A stretch of 64,000 bases of DNA, taken from assembly GCA_013400155.1 (NCBI GenBank), contig VXBM01000009.1, positions 2,322,476-2,386,475 on the forward strand, written 5' to 3'. This stretch comes from Helopsaltes ochotensis (lineage: Eukaryota; Chordata; Aves; Passeriformes; Locustellidae). The translations under genes and the position numbers were made by a program. The first letter of the stretch is position 1. The number at the start of each line of letters is the position of its first letter. Below, one piece after another: positions 50,469 through 63,407 of the stretch. Below the pieces are notes generated by a model. The model did not search any database, was not told the DNA's origin, and saw nothing but the letters and a program-made list of their open reading frames with translations.

Positions 50469-52943
50469 TCTTTCCAGTTGGAGTGGTCCTGTGAATGCCC
50501 AGTGTTGTTTGGAGTGTGTTAGTGTGAAGCAGCAAAAGCAGGCCTGATTTTAGGCCATTGGCTTCTGAAATGCACTCCTAACTACAGCTCGGTCGCAACA
50601 TACATGCACACTGCAAAACCTGCTTTTGATTTTTGTTGACAGAGATCCAAACCCTCTCTCTCCCCTGCTTGGGAAAAAAAAAAAAGAGCAGGTTTTGACA
50701 GCATCTCCTGGTGACTGCTTCTCTGTCTTGTTTTTCTCTTGTGCTCCTTATTTCAGTCTCTGGACCTGTTAACATTAGAAATTTTTGTGTCTTCACTGCT
50801 CTTCAGAGACTAAAGTATATAATGCTGTCTGTGTACTCTTCTGTGTCCTTATGTCAATCTTCTGCTTTCATAGCTGTCTTCTCAGTGCTCTGTTATAAAT
50901 CCCTTGAGCAGGAACTTTGCTGCTGTATTTGCTGTAGCTGTAGTTAAAATATTGACATGTCATACACCATAGAATTTTTCTATCAGAATTTTTCTATCCA
51001 AAATTTTCTAGACTGTCCAAGTCAAAAGCTGCTTTGGCACATGTGGTGTATTACTTTCTAGGTCTGTTCTCTCTGTTTTTGAGGGGTAAAGCTTGAATAT
51101 TACCACAGTTTTAGCAGAAGAATGCGAGAACCGCAGTGGTTACCCCAAAGAGTGGAGAACGTGCAGCTAAAGCATTTAAAGGAGGAATTGGAAAACTTGA
51201 ATGAATAATTAGAAAAGCATAACTAAAAGTGATCAGAAACTTACATAAATTTGCCTTGGGAGAGAAGGGTTTGTAACATGGATGATCATGTTATGACCAT
51301 GATGCGTAGGTCTACTTTGTTGGAGGAACTGCATGTAGACCAGACAGTACTTGGTCCTGGTGGCTTTTGTTGTCCCACATGATGCACTTGTGGCCTTAAA
51401 TGTATATTTTTTTCTTTTTTTCTTTTTCATACTTTAACATATCTGAAATAAGAAGACAGCTGTGTTTTATCTGTCTACAGTGGTGTGGGGTTTTTTGTTG
51501 TTTTTTTTACAGCATACATTGAAGGCCCTGGCATGTAACTCTGAGTGTATTGAGTTGTTTGAGTCAGACAGCTTTGCACAAAGCATTGGGGAATTGTTTC
51601 ATTTTGATTTGGAGAGAAGAGGCTGACTTAGACAGAAAGGGACTTTGAAAATAAGCTAACATTTTTGTAGTTTTGGCAATTGGAAAAATAGAAAATGGCA
51701 TGTACCATATAAACGTCTCAAAAGCCCCTGAATTTAGACACCAACTTTGAAAATATTGGTGGCTGTGTTTTCCTTTTCCCATGTCTGCGGTCGAATGCTG
51801 CTTTTCCAAACAGCTGTGTGTGATACCTACTGGTATGTTTTGGCAGCATCATTGTGATGAAATGGCATCAGGGCTGCTGAAGCTGGGGCTTTCTCCTTGC
51901 TCCCATGAGTGAGCTGGTATGTAACTGCTCTTCAGCCTTCTCTGTGTTGATGTGCTGACCCTGGACTAATGTTAATGTCTCTTTTTATGTGGACGTGACT
52001 CTAAATGTGCTGATGCCAGGATGGCCTGTATTGCTCAGAGAAACTGAGTTGTATTTCTGAAATATTTTTATGCTAGCATAAAAGAGTTTCAATTCCAGTG
52101 TTATCAGCATCACTAAGACAAAAAGAGGGAGCCATGTGCTTTTCTAGAGGATGTGCTGTCTCCTGGATTTCTGTCCTTTCCTCATGAAATAAAGAATTTA
52201 AAGGATGTTCAATTGCAAGGACCTGATAGTATAAATTAGAGCTAATAATTCAGTTGGTGTAAGAATAAACAAAACAAGCAGCAATAAATGTCATTTGATT
52301 TAAATATCTTGGGCACATCGCTATGCTGCTAGATCTAGCAGGCAGCTTTGGATGAGTTTTATCACTGCATTTAGGTCATTTTCTTGTAGCAAGATCTTTT
52401 TGGGTAAGTGAACTTTGTTATGGTTTCTGAATCGATGCAATTACTAAGCAAATGCTTTTGTAAAGTGGTTGTTGGTAATGGAGATATGAAAGGAAAAAGA
52501 CGTTTTAGCTTTCACTCCCCAGTTACTTCAGCAATTCTGAAGTTACGAAGATTTTCATTTTAGTTTGTTAAGTGGATTGGATTTCATTTTAAGTCACTGA
52601 GAAATAAGCTCTCTTAGCACTGTTTTAACTACCTTATTTTACAGACGAATACTAACTCTGTTAAATTACTCAGCTGCATTATTCCTTTAAGAGTAATAAG
52701 TCTTGATAAAATATAAGCTTCAATCATTCCTGTAGTTTTATGATTTCCTATAAGAGCAAGAAGAATGAGGTCTCATTCAGGTCTTTCATTTATTGTTTTG
52801 AATAACATGTAGGGTGAATACCACCAGTCTTAACATGTATGCATTAAAAATACCTAGATGGCTCAACATTAATCTTAAAATATTTTAAAAAACCTGAACA
52901 ATCCAGGAGTTTGCTTTAAAACTGTATATCTTGTTTATTTCAG

Positions 52944-53000
52944 GAGAAGAGGCTAAAAGAAAAAGCAGCAAGGAGAGAAGCCAGGAGTAAGAATGCACAG
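52944..53000 (+). CDS. DDX10: DDX10 small internal coding exon (basic helix)
   Basis: This 57-bp exon encodes EKRLKEKAARREARSKNAQ, 19 codons, phase 0 at both ends. Human DDX10 has the near-identical EKRLKEREARREA at this position. The acceptor is TTTATTTCAG and the donor CAG|GTAAGG. The peptide is strongly basic and likely helical, the kind of segment that can act in nucleolar targeting or RNA binding; that role is inferred. It is too short to find by ORF length alone and was recognised by continuity with the preceding exon (KHR|EKRLKE). In the mammalian protein the next segment is an acidic 'DEEEAF-DW' stretch followed by the C-terminus. I could not find it to the right, so the last coding exon should lie beyond the window. 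Confidence 0.95.
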
Positions 53001-55300
53001 GTAAGGGTTTTTGTTGTTTGGATCAAGCGACTGGTTGAGGTTTGAAATGGTTTATAGATTGTTTCTTTCCTTTCTTTAATAAGTAGTGTTGTGATTAATG
53101 GCTCTTTAAAGGTGTTTTCTGTTTGCTTGTCTTTTACTGCTTGCTCTGATGTGGTTGTAATAACTTGGTGTAGAAGGATTCTGAGAAAGCGTGAATATAT
53201 ATGTTTGTGTCTGTATAAATACATAAAATATATGGAAGCCTTTTGGAATTTCAGCCTCTTCATTACATATGTCAGGTGAGTTGCAATTTCAGCTGAAGTG
53301 CTGATGCCATTTTTTTCTCTGAATATTTGAGTCATGTTTATAATTTGCAGGCAGTGAGATTATTTTTTGTGTGCCAAATCTCAGTCCAACCTTTTTCGAC
53401 TGAACTTTCTTTTAAATAGCAAGTATTTACATTGAAATTCATTCCCTCCCCTCATTACCCCAAACAAAACATTTGTTATCCTTTTCTTCATTTGTATGTT
53501 ACTAATTTCCTAGAGGCTGTTCTAGTTTTTCATGTTGCTTGGTTTGCAATTAACTGAGGCTTCATTCAGCTGCAGTGATTTTCTGGAATATGGAGGTAGC
53601 GATGTGTATCCTTTCTCACTCTGCATCTACTTTTGCTACACATGAATAGTTACAGTTTCTTCTTGGCAATTGGCAAATATCTTACTCCCTTGAGAAAGTT
53701 GATAATGTTCTTTGTCCAATTTCTGCAAGCTGGCTGTGCTCTGGGAGGCTTAAGTGTATAGGAAGATGCTTCATTGTGTAGCTCTGAAGTGGAAAGTAAT
53801 TACAGTTTCAGATGAAAAGCCTAGTTACACTAAGTTTTAAGTATGATTCTGCCTTCAAAGATGGCAAGCTATGAGAGCTGTTGGCATCATGACTCCCCAA
53901 TCAAGCAATAGAAATTTTCTGCCTGTAATTGAATATATAAAGATGCATACTTTTTAAAGTATTTAGCAAGCATTTTAGGAAAATTATGGAATGAATAATT
54001 AACAAACATCTTAATAAAGAGAGAAAACACTGATCAAATCCGGCTGTATCACATTTATGAATACTGCCTGTTAATTTTGCCTCTTTTTAAGGAATGTTAT
54101 TCAGCAGCTGTGGAAATAAATACATTTTTTTCGAAATGATCTGCTTGCTGATGTACATCTCCTGTCCTGTTCTTGGCCAAGCGAACAAATCTGTCAATGC
54201 TACTGGAAAGTGAATGAAGTCAATCCCTGTTGAGGAATGATTTTTGAAGGGGGGGTGGGGGGATGTCTGTGAGCATGATATGGGTTAAATGTGGATCCTT
54301 AGTCCCAAGCCCACAATTTTATGCATCTCTGCCACTCTTCTGTGCAGCGCTTGCACTTTGAAAGCTGATTTACTAGTGCTGGTCTGGTGTGAGATTGGCA
54401 CATGCTCTCCTTGAGGGTACCAACTGTGCAAACCTGCTATTGCTTTGACTTCATTTTATTCCTGAAACACTTAGTTCACTCTCTGCAAGAAGGTGTGAGC
54501 CTCAGGAGCTGACATGTCTCCTTGATGAAAATTGTTGGGCCTTTTCTGTTGTTTAGAGGCTATTCTTGCCAGAACTCTGTAGAGCCGAGTCCTGTCATTT
54601 TCAGTGCGGCTCATTTTCAGGGAAAATGCTTCCACTGGGAAAGGCTGCCAAGCTTGGGCCGGGGCTGTTCACGCCTGCAAGTGGAAGGGAGCAGTAGACA
54701 GTAGATAAAGGTGCCAGTTTCTGTCTGCTGGGTGTCTGAGGAATTAATTAAGAACACTGCCTGCTTCACAGGATCTTAGACATGAAGCCATAGTAGTCGA
54801 AGCTCTCCATAGTCTGTGTGGGATATGACTCAAGCAGCTTCTACAAGATACCCAGGGGAATAAAGAAGGAGGAAACAGTAAAACACAGAAACTATTGGAA
54901 CATAAAACACTTTAGAAAATATATGCTCCCTAAATCAGGAGTTCAAAAATGTTAACATTTTCACTAGTACTTTCATAATATGGCTATGACCCAGTTACTC
55001 TGCCCACTCTACTCCTTTGGTAATTAATAATGTTTTTTTGAAAGGGAAAGAAATAAGAAGAGCCAAAAAGTAGAGAAGGTATTTTTAGCCATGTTAATGC
55101 CATTTAGCAGCTGGAGAACGGGACTAGAGCAACAATTATGAGTAGCCAGTCACTTCAGAGCAGCTGTGGTCATTATTTGTTTTCCACATCTATCTATCTG
55201 CTTTATCCCCTTGTTTGTTTTATTAACTGTCTCCCTCAGGTTACAAACTCCTTGGGTTACAAAGTATTATTTTGCTATCTTTCACAACCCACCCAGTCTG

Positions 55301-55440
55301 NNNNNNNNNNNNNNNNNNNNNNNNNNNNNNNNNNNNNNNNNNNNNNNNNNNNNNNNNNNNNNNNNNNNNNNNNNNNNNNNNNNNNNNNNNNNNNNNNNNN
55401 NNNNNNNNNNNNNNNNNNNNNNNNNNNNNNNNNNNNNNNN
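55301..55440. other. Assembly gap (140 N)
   Basis: A 140-base N run. The flanks ACAACCCACCCAGTCTG and TTGCAGGGAAGATTTTGCTC do not look like a known repeat. Frames crossing it are artefacts of translating N. Confidence 0.98.
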
Positions 55441-57545
55441 TTGCAGGGAAGATTTTGCTCAGCCTTTGTCATGCTGGGACAGGCCAGGCTTGCTGCAACT
55501 GGAATTGACTAACCAAATTCTGGCACGCTCTGCTGAGTGTGCCTGAGCAGGAGATTAGATAAGTAGGTAGCTGCAGTGTTATTGACTCCACCTTGGATAA
55601 ATCTCCATGCAATAAATAAACTGAGTAAGAAGTGAAGACTCTTAAAGGATGCTTTAGAGAAAGTATTTCTAAGTATTTATGACCATTAATTAAATTTTCA
55701 TGCAAAAGGCTGTGTAAACAGATAAAATAAGTCTTCTCATGTATTCTTATTGAAGAAAAACTGGAAATTTAGAGGTTTGGTATTTTTTTAATCATAAGAT
55801 GTTTAACTGTCTCGCATTTTATGAGAATTTGATGTGACACGTGCAAATGCAGTGTTTTAAGATGAAAGCAGCTCATACTTTGTCCTCACTCAGTACTGAT
55901 TCAATTATAGCCCTCCAACTGCAAACAAATTTTGATACTGTTTACTTGAAGACAGTCTGGAGAAAATTAGTCAAGAAGTAGTCTTTTGAGCAAGAGGTAG
56001 AGCACTGAGCAGCAGCAGCAGTGACAGCTGCCCTGGGGCAGGAGCTGGATGTTACTCAGTGAAGCCAGCCCCTGGCCCCAAGCAGGACATCCCTGTGCCT
56101 GTGGCTTTCCACTTTTTCTTCTAGAATCTGCACATACTGATTTCTTAATCTGCATAAAGGACTTGCAGGTTTCAACCAGTTTTTAAAGGTCCTTGCCCTC
56201 CTAGCAACTGTTAGCTGCAATGAAGCTGAACAGGACTGTATTTCTCCTTTAGTGATTTTAGTCTTTTGCTACCCTGATGCCTTAGAGCACTACTGATATG
56301 TTGAGAATTATGAAGTGAGGAAGATTTTGATTTCTTTTAAAGAAAAATGTTTTTGCAGGAAAGGAATTTTCTGGGAGCAGCTGAACAGGTCTGTGCTTCA
56401 AGGTGGGGACCAGAGCAGGAGTCAGGAGAAGGTGCTGTTCCTTTGACCAGCACTGATGTGCTAGGTGATCCTCAACTATCAGCTCCCAGCATTGTGCAAG
56501 AAGTGATAACTAGTCCCTAAAAGAAGCCATTGATTGCTATCTGCTAGCAATAGTTTGGACATCCTCTGTAAGCAGTGTCAGGAGGCAAAACTTGCTCAGT
56601 CATGACAGTTTGGTGCATTGATTCGATTTTTGGCAGTCTTATAGGAGGTACACCATGCTGGTGTCCAAAGCAAAACAAAAACCTGAAAAAGCTCTGACTA
56701 GCAGAGCAAAAGCTGCTTATCCAAGGTCCATAAGAAAAATGTATCCTGCTGAAAACTTAGAGAAATCCAGCTTGAATACATATTCCTTATTGAGATGTTT
56801 TTTCCTATTTTCGCTGGACAAAATTGAGGATGGGGATTCTTATCCAGGTGAAAAACTGACTTTCGTAAGAAATCCAAGAGCTTGGTTGTCAGGGGTGCTT
56901 TTTCTCGGGAATGAATGCTTTCTGAATAATTGTAGAATATGAAAAGATCAACAGCAGGATAATAAATATGCTTTAGCTTTTCTCCTCCCTTTCTCTCCTG
57001 TTCTCTCCCTAATATATTTAACTATTCTCACAGGAATTAGTGCTTGCGCATGAGATTTTACTAAATACATACTATATATATAATTTAAGATTTTTCAGTC
57101 ACAATGAATCTTTCTACTGTTACGGAAGGATTTATGTAAGCTCATCTACAGTATACATGTGGGTGAGCAGGGGGCACATACTTTTAGATATAGCCAATTC
57201 AGGCATTGATACCTGCCTATATCACATCACTTCAAGCTATAATGCTCAATATAGCATTCTCTTTTCTATGCCTTGTACCATACTCTGTTGAGATTTTAAC
57301 TAGAAAAAATGCTTAAACCCACCATTTTGTTTTAATTTCCAGCACCCCCATGGAATTTGAGATACACTTGCCAAATGTTGCTCAAGAAATCTTTACACCA
57401 TGTGGGAAAATTTTAACAGGAAAGGGGAAGTCAATTCCCTTGGATAGGTGTGGCTATTCCACTCATAGAATTATACACTTCAGAATACTGTGAAAATTCT
57501 TCATCCATTGTGGATAATTCCTGTAGTTACTGGGTTTATATTACC

Positions 57546-57938
57546 TCAGGTTCTGCCTTGAATTTCCCTTTTCTTGAGATCTAGCCCATGGCTCATGGAG
57601 ATGCTGGATTCACTGTGAATGTGAACAACAATTTCAGTGTGGAAAAGAGGTCTACAGGAGTGAAGGAGGAATTTGGTCTGTGTCTCCTGTGAATTCCAGA
57701 TTCCCAAATCCCCTTGATCACTGGGGTCACTAAGTGTTCTTGTGAAAGTCTCGTAAGATGCCTGATAACTGGTGGTTAGTGGTGATGGTGCATCTGGATC
57801 ACTTCTCATGACCCTCTCATGGATGGTGTTGAGGAGGTATTGCTTTAGGTCCCTGTGATTTCTGGAGCTGGAGCAGGATTTCAGGGTCAGATCATTCTGA
57901 TGGTATGGAGGATGCTGAGGTTGTGGAGTTTGTTGTTC
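57546..57938 (-). other. Unidentified minus-strand open frame with exon-like left border
   Basis: A frame of 131 codons including the stop is open from just after a TAA at 57941-57939 to a TGA ending at 57546. The upstream border is a plausible splice acceptor: a pyrimidine-rich ACTTTCTCCTCCTTAAG on the minus strand. A GAG|GTAATA donor-like site overlaps the stop. The peptide is of mixed, protein-like composition, with DLKQYLLNTIHERVMRSDPD and PLTTSYQASYETFTRTLSDP, and no low-complexity bias. GC looks higher than the surrounding intron. I do not recognise a family. It could be an exon of an antisense nested gene, a decayed retrocopy or transposon piece, or chance. Confidence 0.3.
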
Positions 57939-58998
57939 TTAAGGAGGAGAAAGTTGTGTTGTGCAGCCTCAGGACAGGCTATGTCTTGTCACTACTGTTT
58001 GACAGTCAGTGCAAAATTAGTCTTCATCGATAATTATTTTTGATTCTGAAAACCACGAAGAACAGCAAAAAAAGGAGGTGATGTTCATCTACAAAAACTT
58101 CCAGCATGTTTAGTGCGGGGAGCTTATAACTGATATTACCATGTCAATTTGATCCCTTTTAACAAATCAAACTTCTTTCTTAAAACAATCTCATTAACCT
58201 TAGTTTAGAAGTAGTTCTGGTCTGTTAACTCTTATGTTCTGTATGCAAATCCAAAAGCTGAAGTAGCTTTATTTATTCAATGCAAGGTTTGAGTGTTTTG
58301 AATTTCCTTGAGAAGCTCTGTGAATAAACAGAGTAATTTGGGATATCAACATCTTAACCTACTAATTTAGTAATTTAATTTCAAAGTCAAGTTGTGAAAT
58401 GGAAAATGAATTCCTGATTTGGAACTAATTGTATGCTGAAACATTTTTTAAACCAAAGCATTCTATAATATTTTAAGTTAATATTTGAAAATGGGTATTA
58501 TATGCCTGCATGGAAATGTTACCTGTATTTTGCTTTTTGAAAATAACATATTGATTCCGGTTAATATAACAATTGAATTGCTTTAAGTAAAGCTGTAATA
58601 AGTCCTCTCTTTTTGCAACTAAGAATTTATATAATTAAATCAGTATTTCGGTGTTGTGACCCTGAACAAGTTACAAGTAAGAATTCTGATGGATTGATTT
58701 GCCAATTACCCATGTTTCTGTAAACCTTTTCATTGCAGCCAACAGCACACTGGGGATTTCAAACATATTTGTCAGATTGACCATTTAAACTAATTGACCA
58801 TGGCTATAGCAATTGAATTTTGCGAGTATAATGTTCACAACTGTTATTTTTAATCATATGTGGTATGTGATGAGAGTTTGCTGCTCTACATGCTGAAAGC
58901 TGATGTTGTACCAGTCACTGAGGTGACTTCTTCATAGGCCTGGCATAGAAGCATAGTAGTGGGACTGTGGACACTCTCTTACTCCCTGAAGGTCTGCT

Positions 58999-59462
58999 GG
59001 GATGAGGTGGATGTGTTACCTTGGGAAGGCTCACCTGAAACAGAGGCTAGGCAAAACTAGAGAATAAAATCAGGATTTATTACAAGGTCTCCAGGATCCA
59101 CCCTGGGCATTACAGGTGCCTACACAAGACTGCACCCAGGGGGGGCTGCAAGTGGTAACAAAGATGGCTCCGCAGTCACGAGATTTTGCCATTTTATAAG
59201 TTTAGGTCTATTTGCGTATTGGGGCCCAATTGTCCAATTACAGCCCCAGGCTATGAGGTCCCATCCTCCTTGTTCCACCCCTCAGTCCATCGTTGTTTGT
59301 GTTCTTGGGCTGAAATTGTCCTTGGTCTTCCAGCAGAAATGGATTTGTTTTGTCTAACTGTTGTGTAGAGGGAGCTTAGTACAGTTCCTAATAGGAGGCT
59401 TCATTTCTAGGTAGCACAGAATCTGAAAATATAAAAGCTAAGGTATCAGATGCACAGTGGCT
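58999..59462 (-). mobile_element. LTR of a bird endogenous retrovirus (ERVK-like), antisense
   Basis: The + strand shows the reverse complement of an LTR I recognise from passerines: ATCAGGATTTATTACAAGG (AATAAA on the minus strand near 59078), TGCACCCAGGGGGGGCTGCA, GTAACAAAGATGGCTCCGC, TTTATAAGTTTAGGTC (a TTATAAAA promoter on the minus strand near 59195), GGGGCCCAATTGTCCAATTA and TCTTCCAGCAGAAATGGATT. The promoter-to-poly(A) spacing is consistent with an LTR read on the minus strand. The borders are approximate and I did not find a clear target duplication. The plus-strand frame at 59186-59368 lies inside it. Confidence 0.75.
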
Positions 59463-61254
59463 TAACACAAGTGTGTCTTCATTACCATATCTGATATACC
59501 TCTGCCTTATTCATTGTTTTATTTTTACTTGCACATTTATGTTGAAGAGAGGAAGCTTCTTTTTCCTTCAAACTTTTGGGTTTTTTTTCCCTAATATTGG
59601 TGGGTTGCAGTTCTAGGGGAGCTTTTGATGAAAGATGTAATATAGATTTTTAAGAGCAGAATAACAGGATTTTTGGCATGTTAGGGAACACAAAGGTTAT
59701 TGTCTTACTTGATTGTTAATGATAGTTTAAAATTTCTAGGGCTATACTCCAGTAGACTCCAGGAATATTACACTGTTTAATTTGTTGTTCTTCAGAAAAC
59801 CTTTTTTTTTTTAGTATGTCTGTGTAAGTTTGATAGCATTGAAACAGGGATTTTGGAGACAACTGCTGAGCTTCAGAGCTTTCAATGTGTTAGAGACTAC
59901 ACAATTTTATTTATTTCAGAAACAACAATATTTTTATATTTTAGGGGGAAGAAAAATAAGTTTTCTTATTGAAAGTTTAGGCTATGAAAATTGCAAACTG
60001 AATAAGTATGCATTTCACTCTTCCTCATGACTTATGTGGGTTTGTAATCATTTGTTTGTATCATATAGTTACAAATAACTCTTGGAAGTTGTAGAATTGA
60101 GGAATGCTTTGGCACGATTCCACCCAAGCTCTTGGATGGAGCTCAGCTAAGAACTGAGTGTTTACTTGAGTTTCTGCACCAGATCCATCCCTCTAGAGCA
60201 AAGGGGATATATATTGCTCTGCTTCATTTTTACTCTTTGCCTGTCTCCGTGGATATTAGCAGCAGGATTCCATGATCAGGTTCCTGCCTGCATATGGCAG
60301 TGTGGTGAAGCACAGGGAAAGCAATTCAAGAGCTCTGCTAATCTTGCAGAGTGGCATCATTTCTTCCTGGCATCCAAATTTCTTGTTCAGTTTCTTCACT
60401 GATTTATAACCCTCCTCAATAGTCTCTGAGCAGAACATGGAAGATTGCTTTGCCCCTCCCTGACTCTGGCCAAGGAATAAGAGACAATAGACAGTCTCCT
60501 ATTCTGCTGCTGGAGCAGCAGATCCACCAGTAGGAAAAGAAGAAAAAAACCAAATCTGCTCTAAAATGTTATAAACCTTTCTTTGAGCATTTTCATCCTA
60601 GTAAATAGACCACAATATGAAATTGATTTTAATGATACTTCATTTGTTTATTTACTCTATGTTACTCTTAAATAGTGTTTAGTGACCACTATTTGAAATT
60701 TCTCTCTCTGTAAAGCACAGAATTTAAAACTGTTACTCCAAGCTCATTTAATGTGTTCCATACATGGGTGGAGCAGAAAGTTGTTGTTTTTTAGTGTGGA
60801 GTTCTTCCTGCCTTTGGCTCACCACAGTCCTTTGATGCCGTAATCAACGGAGTACGGAAGAATTGCCTGGAACTGAACTTCTGGAGATCTTCACGTTCTT
60901 TTCCACCTCTGCTCATAATCCTGAAGGAGTGGGAAACTCCAGTCAAGGCAGACATAATGACTTTATGCTTACAGCAGCTTTCACACAAAGCTTTTATTTA
61001 GGAAGTGGGTATTCTCACTGGATTGGGAGGTCTTTTCCTGTTCTGCTGTGAAAAGCTGGGATTATTCACATTCCTCAATTCTATCCACATAAATATTGTG
61101 CAGATGATGGCATTTCTCAAGTAAGCTGTATCAGATGGTTCAAACTTGTTTATTTTGCACCTTGGTTTGTTCTGGTAGTACTCTGAGCTGCTTTGCAGCT
61201 TTCCTTATGTGTTTGAAACTTCCTTAGATTATGGACTTCAGATGCAGAAGTTCT

Positions 61255-61312
61255 ACTTTGCTCCATATATAAGATACAAACTTAAGAATGAGTTAATTGG
61301 CTGATGAATAGG
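61255..61312. repeat. Second copy of the dispersed repeat at the window end
   Basis: 61261-61306 aligns without gaps to 63955-64000 at about 83 percent (38 of 46), sharing CTTAAGAATGAGTT and ATTGGCTG. Similarity fades to the left, and the other copy is cut by the window to the right, so the full length is unknown. Confidence 0.55.
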
Positions 61313-62394
61313 GGTAATCTTTCAGATGTGTTTTGATAGCATCCTCATGCAGCAAGCAGTGGTATTTAGTTTTAAATTAAGCACTTCTGTTTTCTCAGCA
61401 TCTCCTCCTGTTTATATTCTTGAAATGCGTAGCTTCCAGTATTGTACATAGTCTGCTATAGCAGTTGTAATTGCTACTAGTGATGAAAATTGATTTGTGC
61501 AATCAGAAAACCATTATCTGCCTTCTGACTGATCATGTTGCTGTTACCAACATCTTAAAATTCTTCTGATGGCTGTTTTTTCAGAGAGCTCTAGGGTCAT
61601 GCAGTCACCAGAATTCCAGTTGCTTTAAGCGGAATCTTATGCGAGAATTAAAAGAAAAAGCTCTTGGTTGTTCTCTCAAATATATTTTTTTCCCAGACTT
61701 TTTAAAGGTTTAGTGTTTTGTCAGTCCTCCCTTGCCAAATACACTAGATCAAGAGTAGTGCAATATTGCTTGTTTTGCCACATTGTGCAGATATTTTAAT
61801 AAGTTTTCTCTTCTTTCACACTATTGGCTGCATTGATAAACCAAGCAGTTTATTAATAAGAAATGCCAAGCTAGTAACCAGCACGTGGTTATTTAACACC
61901 TGATGGGAAATCTGGTAAGTCCATGCTTCCCACAAATGAAGCTCCATCTTGTATATGGAGTTCATTAGGACCTGGGTCTTTCTGTGTTGGTTCCATCAAT
62001 GTTTCTTCTCCTTAAGGCCTAATGTTTCCTTTCACTTTTGTTTTGTTTTTCTCTCTGGTCTTTCATGAAATTTTTTGTGGACTTACAGGTTTCTTATCTC
62101 TTGCTGTTTCCTTTTCCTCTTTTCTCTTTCTTTTGAAGGAGCTAAATTCAAGCTGCTGTTGCTTCTATTTGGTTACTTTCTGCTGTGGGGAAACCAAGAG
62201 CAGAAGCAAAGGGAATAACAGGAAGAAAGATAATAGCATCATCTAGTAGCAAAGCCTTAGGAAACGTGCTCAGTATTTTTCAAGAAAAGTTTTGAGGGAG
62301 TTTTCTTGTTTGCTTTGTTTTCTTCATACTGTAAGGTCTCATATTTTTCTGACATTCCTTCAAATGAATATATAGTGGTAATATTGTGCTATGC

Positions 62395-62660
62395 TGTTGC
62401 TAGGATTCAAGATGCCTCTGTCCAAATAAAGGTGCAAATGAGACCACATTCCAAAGTCAAGAGTACAGATTTTATTTAATGGTAAATGTGAGGTACAGGG
62501 AGGAGTGGGGGTTGAAGAGAAAGAGAGAGAGATAAATAGAAAAAGAGTCACCACCATATGGGTCCTGCAGCATCCTGCTGGCCCTTTTTCTTCTGGTCTT
62601 CTCTGGGATGGGGGTCCTGGAGTGTTGTTATGGAAGCACCACTTTTATTGTGTCCAGGTC
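62395..62660 (-). mobile_element. Probable LTR fragment, antisense
   Basis: The segment contains TACAGATTTTATTTAATGG (AATAAA on the minus strand), a purine-rich GAAAGAGAGAGAGATAAAT tract, and GAGTCACCACCATATGGGTC followed by CTGCAGCATCCTGCTGG. I associate these blocks with songbird LTRs in reverse orientation. No clear ends or duplication are seen, so this may be a partial copy. Confidence is limited because recognition is from memory of a few blocks. Confidence 0.5.
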
Positions 62661-63407
62661 CTAGGTTTGCACAGACTGTAGATGCATTCCTACAGTTGGA
62701 GTTGCATGTACATAAGGAATTGCTTCCTTTCTAACAGTTTGTCTTGTTGGGAATTTTGGTAGATTGACAACTGATCCTTCCTCATACTATAAGGAAAATA
62801 CTTAGAAATAAGTAGAATTTTCTTATAAGCAGTTTTGCAAAGTAAACTGATACTAAGGTAAATTGAGCATATGTCAGTAAGGCAGTCAGCAGCATGTAAT
62901 AGGATTAGTACTGGTTTATACAAGTATATTACTCTCCTCTCTTCATTCTTTTTGGACAATCTGCTAAGGCTTTGAAATTTTGAGCAGGAGGAATTCTGGG
63001 TGGACAAGGAAAGATGATTAATTACAGTTGCAGTAAGTGTACATTTACATGATGTACGTGAGTGGCTGTTTAAGGTGAAAGCTCATAAAGGTCATTAAGT
63101 TTTATAATAAATGACAGTCTCAGTCCATTTTCTTTGTTAATTCATATGCTGTTAAAAATGCCAAAAGTTATTAGCATTTTTCATTTCCCATTACCTAATA
63201 TTCTAGCAGACTGTGTATCTACAAAAGTAGTACTAAGGGTCATTATAACTGTTCAGGGTATTTATTAACTTAAGTAATGCATAGAATTTATGAAATTCAT
63301 CCTTCATTGGTACCTGTGTAGTATAACTCTATGAATGAAACCAAAGCCTTTTGTTTATGAATTAATTTAATTCATAGCCATCCAAATCAGAGTAGGATAA
63401 TGAAAAA

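Larger units (their letters stand above)
38922..52943 (+). other. DDX10: DDX10 intron (14.0 kb)
   Basis: This intron runs from GTAAGT to a TTTATTTCAG acceptor. It contains the palindromic 45-bp tandem repeat at 39.0 kb, a run of closely spaced G-tracts at 43.1 kb, minus-strand CR1 pieces at 46.5 and 47.3-47.8 kb, and a plus-strand CR1 piece at 50.3-50.5 kb. The rest is AT-rich unique-looking sequence. I see no gene in 39130-43090, 43130-46490, 47775-50315 or 50475-52940. The longest open frame (45023-45460, + strand, 145 codons) is a hydrophobic, T-rich chance frame. Confidence 0.9.

Noticed and set aside
55138..55546. Frames of 78 to 126 codons spanning the N gap
   Set aside because: More than a third of each is X residues from the 140-bp gap, so openness is an artefact.
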